The notes below the pieces were generated by a model. The model made no database searches. It was not told where the DNA came from and worked only from the letters and a program-made list of their open reading frames with translations. A program made the translations under genes and the position numbers. From the NCBI GenBank assembly GCA_016717855.1, contig JADKEV010000035.1:1-64000 (forward strand): a stretch of DNA of 64,000 nucleotides. The letters are read 5' to 3'. The stretch is from Betaproteobacteria bacterium. Its GTDB lineage: Bacteria; Pseudomonadota; Gammaproteobacteria; Burkholderiales; Casimicrobiaceae. Positions 7,992 through 16,936 of this stretch are shown here, piece by piece; position 1 is the stretch's first letter, and the number at the start of each line of letters is the position of its first letter.

Positions 7992-9207
7992 ATGGCAGGC
8001 CCCCTCGCAGGATTCCGCATCGTCGACCTGAGTTCCGTGCTCATGGGTCCATCGGCCACGCAAGCCCTTGGCGACATGGGCGCGGACGTGATCAAGGTTG
8101 AACCGCCCACCGGAGACACCACGCGACGCGTGGGCCCAGGCCGGTCCGACAGCATGGGCTCGAACTTCCTCAACATGAACCGCAGCAAGCGCAGCGTCGC
8201 GCTGGACCTGAAGCATCCGCGCAGCCGCGAAGTGCTGGCGCGGCTCATCGCCAATGCCGACGTGCTGATCCACAACATCCGCCCGCAGGCGGCGCAGCGG
8301 CTCGGGCTGTCGTATGCCGACGTCGCCGCCATCAACGCCAGGATCGTCTACTGCGCCCTCACCGGCTTCGGCAGCGGCGGCCCGTACTCGGGACAGCCGG
8401 CCTATGACGACTTGATCCAGGGCCCGGCCGCGCTGCCCGCGCTCTGTGCGTTGTGCGGCGACGTGCCGCGCTACGTGCCCACGCCGATCGCCGACCGCAT
8501 CGCCGGCCTCAACGCCGTGATCGCCGTGACCGGCGCGCTGCTCCACCGCGAACGCACGGGCGAGGGCCAGGCCGTGGAAGTGCCCATGTTCGAGTCCGTG
8601 GCGCATGTGGTACTGGCCGACCACATGTACGGGCGCACTTTCGACCCGCCGATCGGCGAAGCGGGCTACAACCGCGTGCTCTCGCGCACGCGCCATCCCT
8701 ACCAGACGGCTGACGGCTGGTTGTGCGTGCTGATCTACAACGACCGGCAGTGGCAGTCCTTCTTCCGGCTGGTGGAGCGGGAAGACCTGGCGGCCGATCC
8801 GCGCTACGCCACGATGCGCACCCGCAACCAGCACATCGACGAGTTGTACGGCTTCGTGGCCCGGACGCTGCTGGCACGCACCACCGCGCTATGGACCGAG
8901 CTGCAGGCGGCGGACATTCCGGCCGGGCGCATGAACACGCTGGACTCGCTGATGGACGATCCCGCACCTGGCGGCAGTCGGCTTTTTCGAGAAGGTGGAG
9001 CATCCGACCGAGGGGGCGATCAACATCATGCGCTCGCCGATCACCTGGTCCCGGAGCCCGCCACGGCCGCACCGTCCGGCGCCCAATCTGGGGGAGCACG
9101 GCGTCGAGGTACTGCGCGAGAACGGTTTCAGCGCCGCCGAGATCGAGTCGTTCGCGGCCGCGGGCGTACTCGGCTCCGCGCGCGGCGGTCTCGCGGGGGA
9201 TGCGTGA
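7992..9207 (+). CDS. CaiB/BaiF family (type III) CoA-transferase (single-base frameshift)
   Basis: Formyl-CoA-transferase-like enzyme moving CoA between carboxylic acids. N-terminal LAGFRIVDLSSVLMGPSATQ, DMGADVIKVEPPTGD, the SKRSVALDLK segment, and YDDLIQGPAAL containing the catalytic-Asp region of the family. The frame breaks at GATCCCGCA (about 8960-8963). Removing one C gives DDPHLAAVGFFEKVEHPTEG and the normal C-terminus PAPNLGEHGVEVLRENGFSA. The restored length is 404 aa, normal for the family. The stop overlaps the following regulator start. With the divergent CitE-like lyase it could form an activation-plus-cleavage pathway for a dicarboxylic acid (inference). Confidence 0.85.
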
Positions 9208-9995
9208 TGCGGCGCGAACCAGGGCGTATCATCGCGGGCATGCCCGCTACGCCCGCCTCGCCCACGAAGCCAGAGACGCCCGTCACGGCGACCGCCAGGG
9301 CCGGCAAGCGCGTCACGGGCGGTGCACCGGCGGCGGCCGCGGAGCGCGGAGGTTCCGTCAACGCGACGGTGTACGTCGCGCTGAAGGAACTGATCACCAG
9401 CAACCAGCTGCGCCCCGGCGTCAAGCTCATCCATCAGGAACTGGCCGAGCGGCTCGCGGTGTCCCGCACCCCCGTGCGTGAGGCGCTGGAGCGCCTGTTC
9501 CAGGAGGGCTTCGTCACCCGGCTGCCGCGACGTGGCTTCTACGTCGCGGAGATTGACGAGGACGAAGCGCGTGAACTTTACGAGCTGCGCGAGGCGCTGG
9601 AGATCTATGCCCTGCGCCGCAGCATGGCCCGGGGCATCAAGCCTGCCGACCTGCGCCGGCTGGATGCGTTCAACCATGCGTACAAGGCGCTGGTGCGCGA
9701 AAGCACCACGCGCGAGCGGATGCTGGTCGACCGCGACTGGCACCTCGCACTGGCAGCGCTTGCCGACAATCGCGCCCTGCTGCGCTCGCTGGAGGCAGTA
9801 TTCGAGCGGCTCATCCTGAAGATCCGCATCGATGGTTACCGCACCGTCCGCGGCGAGGAGGCCCTGCGCGAGCACCTTGGGATGATGAAAGTCCTGCGCG
9901 CCGAGGACAAGTCCGAGGCCGAACGCATGCTGGCCGAACACATCCAGGGCGCGCGCCGCCGCTTGGTCGGTCACCTGGCCGAGTTGTCGGGCTGA
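9207..9995 (+). CDS. GntR-family transcriptional regulator, FCD subfamily
   Basis: Winged-helix N-terminus (LKELITSNQLRPGVKLIHQE, then LAERLAVSRTPVREALERLF) and an all-helical FCD ligand domain (ELYELREALEIYALRR; Asp/His metal-site residues in RDWHLALAALADN). The start is either ATG 9207, overlapping the CoA-transferase stop, or ATG 9240; the first 25-50 residues are low-complexity Ala/Thr/Pro. FCD regulators usually sense small carboxylates. It probably controls the divergent 7811-7991 promoters, and perhaps the Bug gene at 10081 through a shared TTTTGCATGC site. Confidence 0.85.
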   Translation: MRREPGRIIAGMPATPASPTKPETPVTATARAGKRVTGGAPAAAAERGGSVNATVYVALKELITSNQLRPGVKLIHQELAERLAVSRTPVREALERLFQEGFVTRLPRRGFYVAEIDEDEARELYELREALEIYALRRSMARGIKPADLRRLDAFNHAYKALVRESTTRERMLVDRDWHLALAALADNRALLRSLEAVFERLILKIRIDGYRTVRGEEALREHLGMMKVLRAEDKSEAERMLAEHIQGARRRLVGHLAELSG

Positions 9996-10080
9996 AGCGC
10001 TGTCGCGCCGGCGGTGCCGGCGTCCCGAACCGGGCCCGCAAGCCTCGCCCCGAGACAAGCGGTCCCGCGTCAGCGGCCGC

Positions 10081-11097
10081 TCACTCCACCTTGATGTTGG
10101 CTTGCTTGATCACCTTGTTCCACTTGGCGATCTCCGACTTCACAAAGTTGCCGGCCTGCTCGGAAGTGCCCGCGGAAGGCTCGTCACCTCGGGAGATGAA
10201 CTGCTCGTGCACCTCCGGCAGGGCCATGACCTTGCGCATGTCGGCATTGATCTTGGCCACCACCGGCTTCGGCGTGCCGGCCGGCGCGAACATGCCGTAC
10301 CACGAGGTCACCTCATAGCCCGGCAGGCCCGACTCGATCATGGTGGGCAGCTCCGGCGCATAGGGCGCGCGGGCGTTGCTGGTGACCGCGATGGCACGCA
10401 CCACCCCCGACCTGACATGCGGCAGCACGGCGGCCGGGTTGAGGAACATCAGATCGATGTGACCGGCGATGACGTCGGTCGTCATCTGCGCGCTAGACTT
10501 GTACGGCACCTCGAGCATCGTGATCCCCGCCATGCTGGAAAACATCACGGCCGACAGATGTGGCGTGGTGCCGGTGCCGGGCGTTCCGTAGCGCAGCTTA
10601 CCGGGATTGGCCTTGGCATAGGCCATGAATTCCTGCAGGTTCCGGACCGGCACGCTCGGGTGCACGACGAGGATGTTCGGGTAGCGCGACACCATGGTGA
10701 TCGGCACCAGGTCTTTCAGCGGGTCGAACCCCAGCTTGCCTTCCTGAAGCGTGGGGTTGATGGCCATGGGACCGATCATGCCCAGCAGCAGCGTGTAGCC
10801 GTCACCCTGCGCCTTGGCGACCCGCTCGTGCCCGATGTTGCCGCCCGCTCCGACGATGTTCTCCGCCACCACCGGCTGGCCCCACAAGTCTGCCAGCTTG
10901 GACGCAATGATGCGGGTCAACGTGTCCGGGCCGCTCCCCGCGCCACCAGGTATGACGACCTTCACAGGCTTCGAAGGATAAGCGCCGCCCTGGGCAAGCG
11001 CCGCGGTCCAGCCAATAGCCGTGCCGGCCAGCAACAATGCCAGGAACGCGAGCAGTTTCCTGCGTCGCACAATCGATCTGCGGGGCTGAGGTGTCAT
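10081..11097 (-). CDS. Bug/TctC-family receptor
   Basis: About 338 residues from ATG 11097. A positively charged N-terminus (RRSIVRRRK) and hydrophobic segment LLAFLALLLAGTAIGWTAA, cut near ALAQG, form the signal peptide. Family motifs are YPSKPVKVVIPGGAGSGPDT, VGAGGNIGHERVAKA, FDPLKDLVPITMV, VPYKSSAQMTTDVIAGHIDL and LPGYEVTSWYGMFAPAGTP. Convergent with the GntR gene and transcribed alone from a region holding the large palindrome at 11144-11177. The ligand is unknown. Confidence 0.9.
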   Translation of the reverse strand: MTPQPRRSIVRRRKLLAFLALLLAGTAIGWTAALAQGGAYPSKPVKVVIPGGAGSGPDTLTRIIASKLADLWGQPVVAENIVGAGGNIGHERVAKAQGDGYTLLLGMIGPMAINPTLQEGKLGFDPLKDLVPITMVSRYPNILVVHPSVPVRNLQEFMAYAKANPGKLRYGTPGTGTTPHLSAVMFSSMAGITMLEVPYKSSAQMTTDVIAGHIDLMFLNPAAVLPHVRSGVVRAIAVTSNARAPYAPELPTMIESGLPGYEVTSWYGMFAPAGTPKPVVAKINADMRKVMALPEVHEQFISRGDEPSAGTSEQAGNFVKSEIAKWNKVIKQANIKVE

Positions 11098-11143
11098 GGT
11101 GGAGCCTTTGGACGGTGTAAGGGTGAGCGAGGGCGTCGCCATA

Positions 11144-11177
11144 TTGCATGACATTTTGCATGCAAAATGTCATGCAA
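11144..11177. promoter_or_regulatory. 34-bp perfect palindrome, probable operator
   Basis: The left arm TTGCATGACATTTTGCA (11144-11160) is exactly mirrored by TGCAAAATGTCATGCAA (11161-11177), with no spacer and no mismatch. It lies 47 bp upstream of the Bug start (11097) and 152 bp before the divergent ABC substrate-binding gene (11329). The core TTTTGCATGCAAAA recurs in part at 7915-7924, between the citE-like and caiB-like genes, so the neighbouring GntR protein is the best candidate ligand. Confidence 0.7.
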
Positions 11178-11328
11178 ATATACCGCCCACCCGGCGAACA
11201 GTCAACCCTTCGGAGAATAGGACCGGTCCGGTGCCGGTGTGGCGCGCAGTTTGCTTAAAGGACGGAGGGGCGATTACACTCCGCAACGCCGTCGCCACCG
11301 CCATCAACCCAATTCCATAGGAGCACCA

Positions 11329-12330
11329 ATGCGCAACCTGATCCTGTTTGCCGCGGCGCTGTTCGCCACCGCCGTCCAGGCACAGACCACCCCGATCCGC
11401 TTCGCCCTTGACTGGCGCTTCGAAGGGCCGGCCGCGCCCTACTTTGTGGCGATCGACAAGGGTTACTACAAGGACGAGGGCCTGGAAGTGACCATCGACC
11501 CGGGCTCGGGCTCGGTCGAAGGCATCAACCGCGTCGCCTCGGGCGCCTACCAGATGGGTTTCGCCGACATCAATTCGCTGGTCAAGTACCGCGACAACCC
11601 GCGCAACGCCGCCGTCCAGGCAGTGATGATGGTGTACGACACGCCGGCGTTTTCCATCGTCACGTTGAAGAAGTCCGGCATCAAGGCGCCGAAGGACCTC
11701 GAAGGCAAGACGCTGGGCGCGCCGGCGGCCGACGGCGCCTGGGCGCAGTGGCCGATCTTCGTGCAGGCGAACAAGATCGACGCGTCCAAGGTGAAGGTCG
11801 ACAACGTCGGCTTTCCGGTGCGCGAGCCGATGCTGGCACAGGGCAAGGTCGACGCCATCACCGGTTTCTGGTTTTCGTCGTACATGAACCTGCGCGCGAA
11901 CAACGTGCCCGCCGAAGACATCGTCGTGCTGCACATGCGCGACTACGGTGTCGATCTGTACGGCAACGTGATCATCGCCGGCCCGGACTTCATGAAGGCT
12001 TCGCCCAAGGCCGTCGCCGGCTTCGTCAAGGCGACCATCCGGGGCATCCAGGAGACCATCAGGAACCCCGAGGCCGCGATCGATGCGATGATGAAGCGCA
12101 ACCCGATCGCCAAGCGCGAAGTCGAGCTGGAGCGCCTGAAACTGTCGCTGTCGAAGAATTTTGTCACGCCCGACGTGGAGAGGAACGGCCTGGGCGGAGT
12201 GGACACGGCGCGCCTCGAGCGTTCGCTGGACCAGATCGGCCTCACCTTCCAGTACACGAACAAGCCCAAGGCCGCCGACATCTTCACCGCGCAATTCCTG
12301 CCGCCGAAGGAACAGCGGATGGCGAAGTAG
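11329..12330 (+). CDS. NMT1/ThiY-like ABC transporter substrate-binding protein
   Basis: 333-residue periplasmic binding protein. Signal peptide MRNLILFAAALFATAVQAQ; then IRFALDWRFEGPAAPYFVAI, GYYKDEGLEVTIDPGSGSVE and DLEGKTLGAPAADG, the pattern of NMT1/nitrate-sulfonate-taurine receptors. The start ATG 11329 follows TAGGAGC. It is followed directly by an ATPase and a permease, giving a complete importer. Such receptors bind pyrimidines, sulfonates or aromatic acids; the ligand here cannot be assigned. Confidence 0.9.
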   Translation: MRNLILFAAALFATAVQAQTTPIRFALDWRFEGPAAPYFVAIDKGYYKDEGLEVTIDPGSGSVEGINRVASGAYQMGFADINSLVKYRDNPRNAAVQAVMMVYDTPAFSIVTLKKSGIKAPKDLEGKTLGAPAADGAWAQWPIFVQANKIDASKVKVDNVGFPVREPMLAQGKVDAITGFWFSSYMNLRANNVPAEDIVVLHMRDYGVDLYGNVIIAGPDFMKASPKAVAGFVKATIRGIQETIRNPEAAIDAMMKRNPIAKREVELERLKLSLSKNFVTPDVERNGLGGVDTARLERSLDQIGLTFQYTNKPKAADIFTAQFLPPKEQRMAK

Positions 12331-12334
12331 GCCG

Positions 12335-13138
12335 GTGGCGGTCGGCTCCACCGCTTTGAGCGCCTTGGTCAAGCTCGACCGGGTGTCGATGGCCTATGGC
12401 CGCGGCGCGACCGCGGTGCGGGCGATCGAGGAAGTGAGCCTGGAGATCGCGCACGGCGAGTTCATTGCCGTCGTCGGGCCCTCGGGTTGCGGCAAGTCCT
12501 CGCTGATGAAGCTGATCTCCGGGCTGCATCCGCCGCTCGCCGGCGCGCTCACGGTCGAGGGCCGGCCAGTGCGCGGGCCGGTCAAGTCGGTCGGGATGGC
12601 CTTCCAGAATTCCAACCTGCTGCCGTGGCGCAGCGCGCTGGACAACGTGCTGCTGCCGCTGGAAATCGTGCGACCGTATCGCGACGAGTTCCGCAGCAAC
12701 CGGAAGCAGTACGCACAAAAGGCGGAAGAGCTTCTCGGCTCCGTCGGCCTCGCCGGCTTCGCGAAGAAATTTCCGTGGGAACTCTCCGGCGGCATGCAGC
12801 AGCGCGCCTCGATTTGCCGGGCGCTGATCCACGAGCCCGAGATCCTGATGCTCGACGAGCCTTTCGGCGCGCTGGACGCCTTCACGCGCGAGGAGCTGTG
12901 GTGCACGCTGCGCGACCTGCAGGCGGCGCGCAAGGTCACCGTGATGCTGGTCACGCACGACCTGCGCGAGGCGGTGTTCCTCGCCGACACCGTCTACGTG
13001 ATGTCCAACCGGCCGGGCAGGATCGTCAAGCGCTGCGCCGTGGACATCGCGCGGCCGCGCGACCTCGATGTCACTTACACGCAGCCGTTCCAGGACATCG
13101 TGCACGAGTTGCGCGCGCTGATCGGGGGCAGGCACTGA
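12335..13138 (+). CDS. ABC transporter ATP-binding protein (SsuB/TauB-like)
   Basis: 267 residues from GTG 12335. Walker A GPSGCGKSSLMKLISG, Q-loop AFQNSNLLPWR, signature LSGGMQQRASICRALIHEPE, Walker B ILMLDEPFGALD and switch His in VMLVTHDLREA. A TTG further in is an alternative start. It sits 4 bp after the substrate-binding gene and its TGA overlaps the permease ATG, so the three are one operon. Confidence 0.95.
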   Translation: MAVGSTALSALVKLDRVSMAYGRGATAVRAIEEVSLEIAHGEFIAVVGPSGCGKSSLMKLISGLHPPLAGALTVEGRPVRGPVKSVGMAFQNSNLLPWRSALDNVLLPLEIVRPYRDEFRSNRKQYAQKAEELLGSVGLAGFAKKFPWELSGGMQQRASICRALIHEPEILMLDEPFGALDAFTREELWCTLRDLQAARKVTVMLVTHDLREAVFLADTVYVMSNRPGRIVKRCAVDIARPRDLDVTYTQPFQDIVHELRALIGGRH

Positions 13139-13911
13139 TGGACCGGCGCGAATTCGCTCTCACCGTGATTTCGCCGGCTGCGTTCACCGCGGTGCTGTTC
13201 CTGCTCTGGGAACTCGTCTGCAAGGTCTTCGCCGTGCCGCTCACCATCCTGCCGGCGCCATCGGACGTGTTCGCGGCGCTGTGGCAGTACCGCGCGCCCA
13301 TCGTCGACAACGCCTGGGTCACGCTGTGGACCACGGTGGCCGGCTTCCTGATCGCGACCGTGTTCGGCCTCGCGCTGGGCATCGCGATCGGCTGGCATCG
13401 CGCGATCTACGCCGGCATCTATCCGGTGCTGGTCGGCTTCAACTCCATCCCCAAGGTGGCGGTGGTGCCCGTGCTGATCCTGTGGTTCGGCATCGGGGAG
13501 GTGCCGGCGGTGCTGACCGCTTTCCTGATTTCCTTCTTCCCAATCGCGGTGAACGTCGCCACCGGCCTGGCCACGACCGAGCCGGAGCTGGAGGACGTGC
13601 TGCGCGCGCTGGGCGCTTCCAAGCTGGACATCATGAAGAAGGTCGGCATCCCGCGCTCGCTGCCATACTTCTTCGGCTCGCTCAAGGTCGCGATCACGCT
13701 CGCCTTCGTCGGCGCGGTGGTGTCGGAAACCGTGGGCGCCAACAAGGGCCTGGGCAAGCTGATGCTCGATGCGCAGGCGTCGTTCCAGGTGCCCATCGTG
13801 TTCGCGGGGTTGCTGGTGCTGGCGGTGCTGGGCATCCTGCTCTACGCGGCGACCGCCATTATCGAGACGCGGTTCACCGGGTGGGCGTTTCGGGGCGGGG
13901 CGAACCGGTAG
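13138..13911 (+). CDS. ABC transporter permease (SsuC/TauC-like)
   Basis: 257-residue membrane protein with about six hydrophobic segments, starting FALTVISPAAFTAVLFLLWE. The BPD_transp_1 EAA-type loop is visible as LEDVLRALGASKLDIMKKVG followed by IPRSLPYFFGSLKVAITLAF. It forms the membrane channel for the receptor (11329) and ATPase (12335). The start codon overlaps the ATPase stop. Confidence 0.95.
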   Translation: MDRREFALTVISPAAFTAVLFLLWELVCKVFAVPLTILPAPSDVFAALWQYRAPIVDNAWVTLWTTVAGFLIATVFGLALGIAIGWHRAIYAGIYPVLVGFNSIPKVAVVPVLILWFGIGEVPAVLTAFLISFFPIAVNVATGLATTEPELEDVLRALGASKLDIMKKVGIPRSLPYFFGSLKVAITLAFVGAVVSETVGANKGLGKLMLDAQASFQVPIVFAGLLVLAVLGILLYAATAIIETRFTGWAFRGGANR

Positions 13912-14133
13912 AAGTCGGCCCGCTGGTTTCACATTGCGCCAGGCCCGCCCCGGCCCTCCTCGAAGCGACCGCTGTGATAGCCTAGGCGCGACTTCGAGGC
14001 GGATTGTCGATGCCTCGGAAAGCCGCCGCAAACAGTTTTTTGACTGCCTGTCCGGTTCGGGGTCGCGCCTCATCGCGCCACCGCAGCCGGCGCGCGCGCA
14101 TCGACGGAAGCCGCAAGTACCGAGGAGATCAGC

Positions 14134-15219
14134 ATGAGTGACCCAGCAGTTTCGTTTTCAGTTGTCGAAGGACACCGCCTGTGCCCGCCCGCGCACGTTG
14201 CGGAGACGTTCCGGTCGAGCGACGCCGCTGCCTGCGCAGGACGGCGCCGGGGCCGCGGCGTCGCGCACCGACTCGCGCTGACGTGCGCGTTCGTCCTCGG
14301 GTCCGTGGTCGCGGCCCACAGCGCGCTCGCCCAGTACCCGGCGCGCCCGATCGAGATGATCGTGCCGATCGCCCCCGGCGGCGGGATGGACCTGCAGGCG
14401 CGCCTGCTCGCCGAACTGGTCGAGCCGGACCTGGGCCAGCGCGTGGTCATCCTCAATCGCGCCGGTGCGGGCGGCACGCTGGGCATGACGCTGCTCACCC
14501 AGGCGAAGCCCGACGGGTACACCATCGGAGCGGTCTGGAGCGGACCGCTGACCTCGAGCCCGCACAGCCAGCCGGTCCAGTATTCGCCCGACGACTATAT
14601 CCCGGTCATCCAGTTCTCCAAGGCCCCGTTCGTGATGTGCACCGCGCCTGATTTTCCGGCCGCCACCGGGCAGGAGCTCGTGGCCAACATCCGCCAGAAC
14701 CCGGACAAATACACCTACGGCCACGAGGGCATAGGCGGGACGCTGCACCTGGGCGCCGAGCGCGCGTTCGGGGCGCTCGGCCTCAAGGTGCGCGCCGTGC
14801 CGTTCGCGGGTGCGGCCGACACCGCCCGCAACTTCATGGGTGGCCATATCACGTTCTACGCGGGGGGCATCGCGAGCATCCTGCCGCAGGTCAAGGCGGG
14901 CAAGGCGAAATGTCTGCTGCTGACTTCCGCGGCAAACAACCCGCTCTTTCCCCAGGCGATCGGCCTCGATGCGCTTGGCGTGGGCAACATGGAGACGGTG
15001 TTCTGGCGCGCCATCGTCGTGCCGAAGGGCACGCCGCCGGAGATCGTGGCCAAGCTGGAAGCGAGTTTCCTCAAGGCCGCGCAGCGGCCCAAGTTTCTCG
15101 AATACCTGGCGGGGCTGGGTGAAGTGCCCAGCACCACGCGCGGCCCGGCGCTGGCCCGCGATTTGCGCGCAGAGTACGACGCGCTCGGCGCGCTGACCAG
15201 GCAGGTAGCGCCGAAATGA
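14134..15219 (+). CDS. Bug/TctC-family receptor with long N-terminal leader
   Basis: 361 residues. Hydrophobic signal segment LALTCAFVLGSVVAAHSALA followed by QYPARPIEMIVPIAPGGGMD, LNRAGAGGTLGMTLL, PDGYTIGAVWSG and GGHITFYAGGIASILPQVKA. The signal segment is preceded by ~47 residues, unusually long for a Sec leader. GAGGAG upstream supports ATG 14134, but an internal start nearer the hydrophobic core is possible. The stop overlaps the ATG of the RraA-like gene (ATGA), so receptor and two enzymes form one operon. Confidence 0.85.
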   Translation: MSDPAVSFSVVEGHRLCPPAHVAETFRSSDAAACAGRRRGRGVAHRLALTCAFVLGSVVAAHSALAQYPARPIEMIVPIAPGGGMDLQARLLAELVEPDLGQRVVILNRAGAGGTLGMTLLTQAKPDGYTIGAVWSGPLTSSPHSQPVQYSPDDYIPVIQFSKAPFVMCTAPDFPAATGQELVANIRQNPDKYTYGHEGIGGTLHLGAERAFGALGLKVRAVPFAGAADTARNFMGGHITFYAGGIASILPQVKAGKAKCLLLTSAANNPLFPQAIGLDALGVGNMETVFWRAIVVPKGTPPEIVAKLEASFLKAAQRPKFLEYLAGLGEVPSTTRGPALARDLRAEYDALGALTRQVAPK

Positions 15220-15958
15220 ACGCGGGCGGCGTCGCCTACGCGCGCACCAGGCGCGTCGATGATGCGCTCGTCGAGCGTGCGCGCGCGTGCTGGGTGTCCG
15301 ACTTGCACGAAGGGCTCGGGCCCATCGCGGGCCGGATGGCGACGATGAGCGAGCGCATGCGGCCGCTGGCGCTGGGCATCCGGATGGCGGGGGCGGCGAT
15401 CACCGTGCGCCCGGCGCCGGGCGACAACCTGTTTCTGCACCGCGCGCTGGCCAGCGCGAGCAAAGGCGACGTGCTCGTCGTCGCGGCCAACGGCGAGGCG
15501 GGCGCGCAATGGGGCTATCTCGCCGCGCTCCAGGCGGAACGGATCGGGCTGGCGGGCGTCGTCGTCCATGGCACGATCCGCGATGTCGACCAGCTCGCGC
15601 AGATGCGCTACCCGGTCTGGGCGACGGCGATCTCGCCCGCGCATCCGGAGAAAAAGGGTGCGGGCGCGCTCAACGCCCCGTCGTGTGCGACGGCGTCCTG
15701 GTGCATCCGGGCGACCTGGTCGTCGGCGACGGCGACGGCGTGATCGTGGTGCCGCGCGAGCAGGCGGCGGCGGCCGTCGCGTTTTCCGAACGGCGCGCGG
15801 CCGCGGAACAGGAGGCGGTGGAGCGCATCGCGGCGGGGGCGACGTTGTGGGACCTGCACGACATCGGCGCGGCGTATCGCCGCCTGGGCGTCGCGGAGCA
15901 CGACCACGGCTGGGACGAACAGAACGACAATCGCCGCAATGAGGGAGAAGGCGCATGA
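15216..15958 (+). CDS. RraA-like/4-hydroxy-4-methyl-2-oxoglutarate aldolase family protein (single-base frameshift)
   Basis: RraA fold: SDLHEGLGPIAGRMATMSER, ITVRPAPGDNLFLHRAL, DVLVVAANGEAGAQWGYLAA, and GVVVHGTIRDVDQLAQM, which carries the Arg/Asp of the active site. After GALNAP the frame breaks. Adding one C to the CCCC run at ~15675-15678 gives VVCDGVLVHPGDLVVGDGDG, the conserved end of the family, and 247 aa in total. Family members are pyruvate aldolases or oxaloacetate decarboxylases, and some regulate RNase E. The operon position with a Bug receptor and a dehydrogenase favours a catabolic enzyme. Confidence 0.8.
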
Positions 15959-16875
15959 AGCTCGGATTCATCGGGGCCGGCAACATCGGCCTGCACATCT
16001 GCACGAACCTCGCGCGCAAGGGGCACGAGGTTTACGTCTGCGATAGCGAGCCGGCGGCACAGGCCAGGGCGGTCGCGGCCGGCGCGCAGCCCGTCGCCTC
16101 GCCGCGGGCCGCCGCGCAGGTGGCGGACGTCGTCTTCACCTGCCTGCCCGGACCTGCCGAAGTCGAAACGGTCGCGCTCGGCGACGATGGCATCGCGCAG
16201 GCCGCGCGGCCCGGCCTGGTCCTGGTCGACCTCACGACCAACTTCCCGGAGCACGCGCGCCGCATAGCGGCGGCGTTGAGCGAGCGCGGCATCGGCATGC
16301 TCGAAGCGCCGGTCGGCAACGGCGTCGTCGGCGCGCGCGAGGGCCGCTCGTCGGTGATCTGCGGCGGCGACGCCGCGCTCTTCGCGCAGATCGAGCCGCT
16401 GTTCCGGTGCTTCGCGACCACCATCCATCACGTCGGGCCGGTCGGCAGCGCGTCGATCGTGAAGTCGATCGACATCCTGGTGGCCGGGGTGAACCTCGCC
16501 GTCGCCTGCGAGGGCTTCATCCTCGGTGCGCGGGCAGGCATCGACCCCGACGTGCTCTTCGACGTGATCAGCACCAACAGCGGGGCGAGCGAACAGCTCA
16601 AGCGGCGGATGAAGCGCAAGATCATCGCGCGCGACTTTTCCCCCGAGGGCAGCATGACGCTCGCGCTGAAGGACCTGCGCGTGACGCTGGGGCTGGCCGA
16701 GAAGACGATGACGCCGATGCCCTACGGCTCGCTGCTGCATGAGCAGTTCGTCGCGGCCAACGCGCAAGGCTGGGGCGGCGAGGACTGGGCGTGCATCATG
16801 AAGGTCCTCGAGCTGGCGACGGGGACGGAGGTCAGGCGCGGTGCAATGCCGCCTCAGCCGGCAGCTCGAGAATGA
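15955..16875 (+). CDS. 3-hydroxyisobutyrate dehydrogenase/tartronate semialdehyde reductase family
   Basis: 306 residues. Rossmann motif GFIGAGNIGLHICTNLARKG; TCLPGPAEVE; substrate motif EAPVGNGVVGAREG (family DAPVSGG..A..G); catalytic Lys in GSASIVKSIDILVAGVNLAV. NAD(P)-dependent beta-hydroxyacid dehydrogenase. The ATG overlaps the RraA-like stop. With the aldolase it could handle a hydroxy- or keto-acid taken up through the Bug receptor at 14134. Confidence 0.9.
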   Translation: MKLGFIGAGNIGLHICTNLARKGHEVYVCDSEPAAQARAVAAGAQPVASPRAAAQVADVVFTCLPGPAEVETVALGDDGIAQAARPGLVLVDLTTNFPEHARRIAAALSERGIGMLEAPVGNGVVGAREGRSSVICGGDAALFAQIEPLFRCFATTIHHVGPVGSASIVKSIDILVAGVNLAVACEGFILGARAGIDPDVLFDVISTNSGASEQLKRRMKRKIIARDFSPEGSMTLALKDLRVTLGLAEKTMTPMPYGSLLHEQFVAANAQGWGGEDWACIMKVLELATGTEVRRGAMPPQPAARE

Positions 16876-16936
16876 GGACGTCAAATGAGCCGGGCCACCG
16901 CGGCCGCCGATGCTTGAGGCCGTCCGGTCCGACTAC

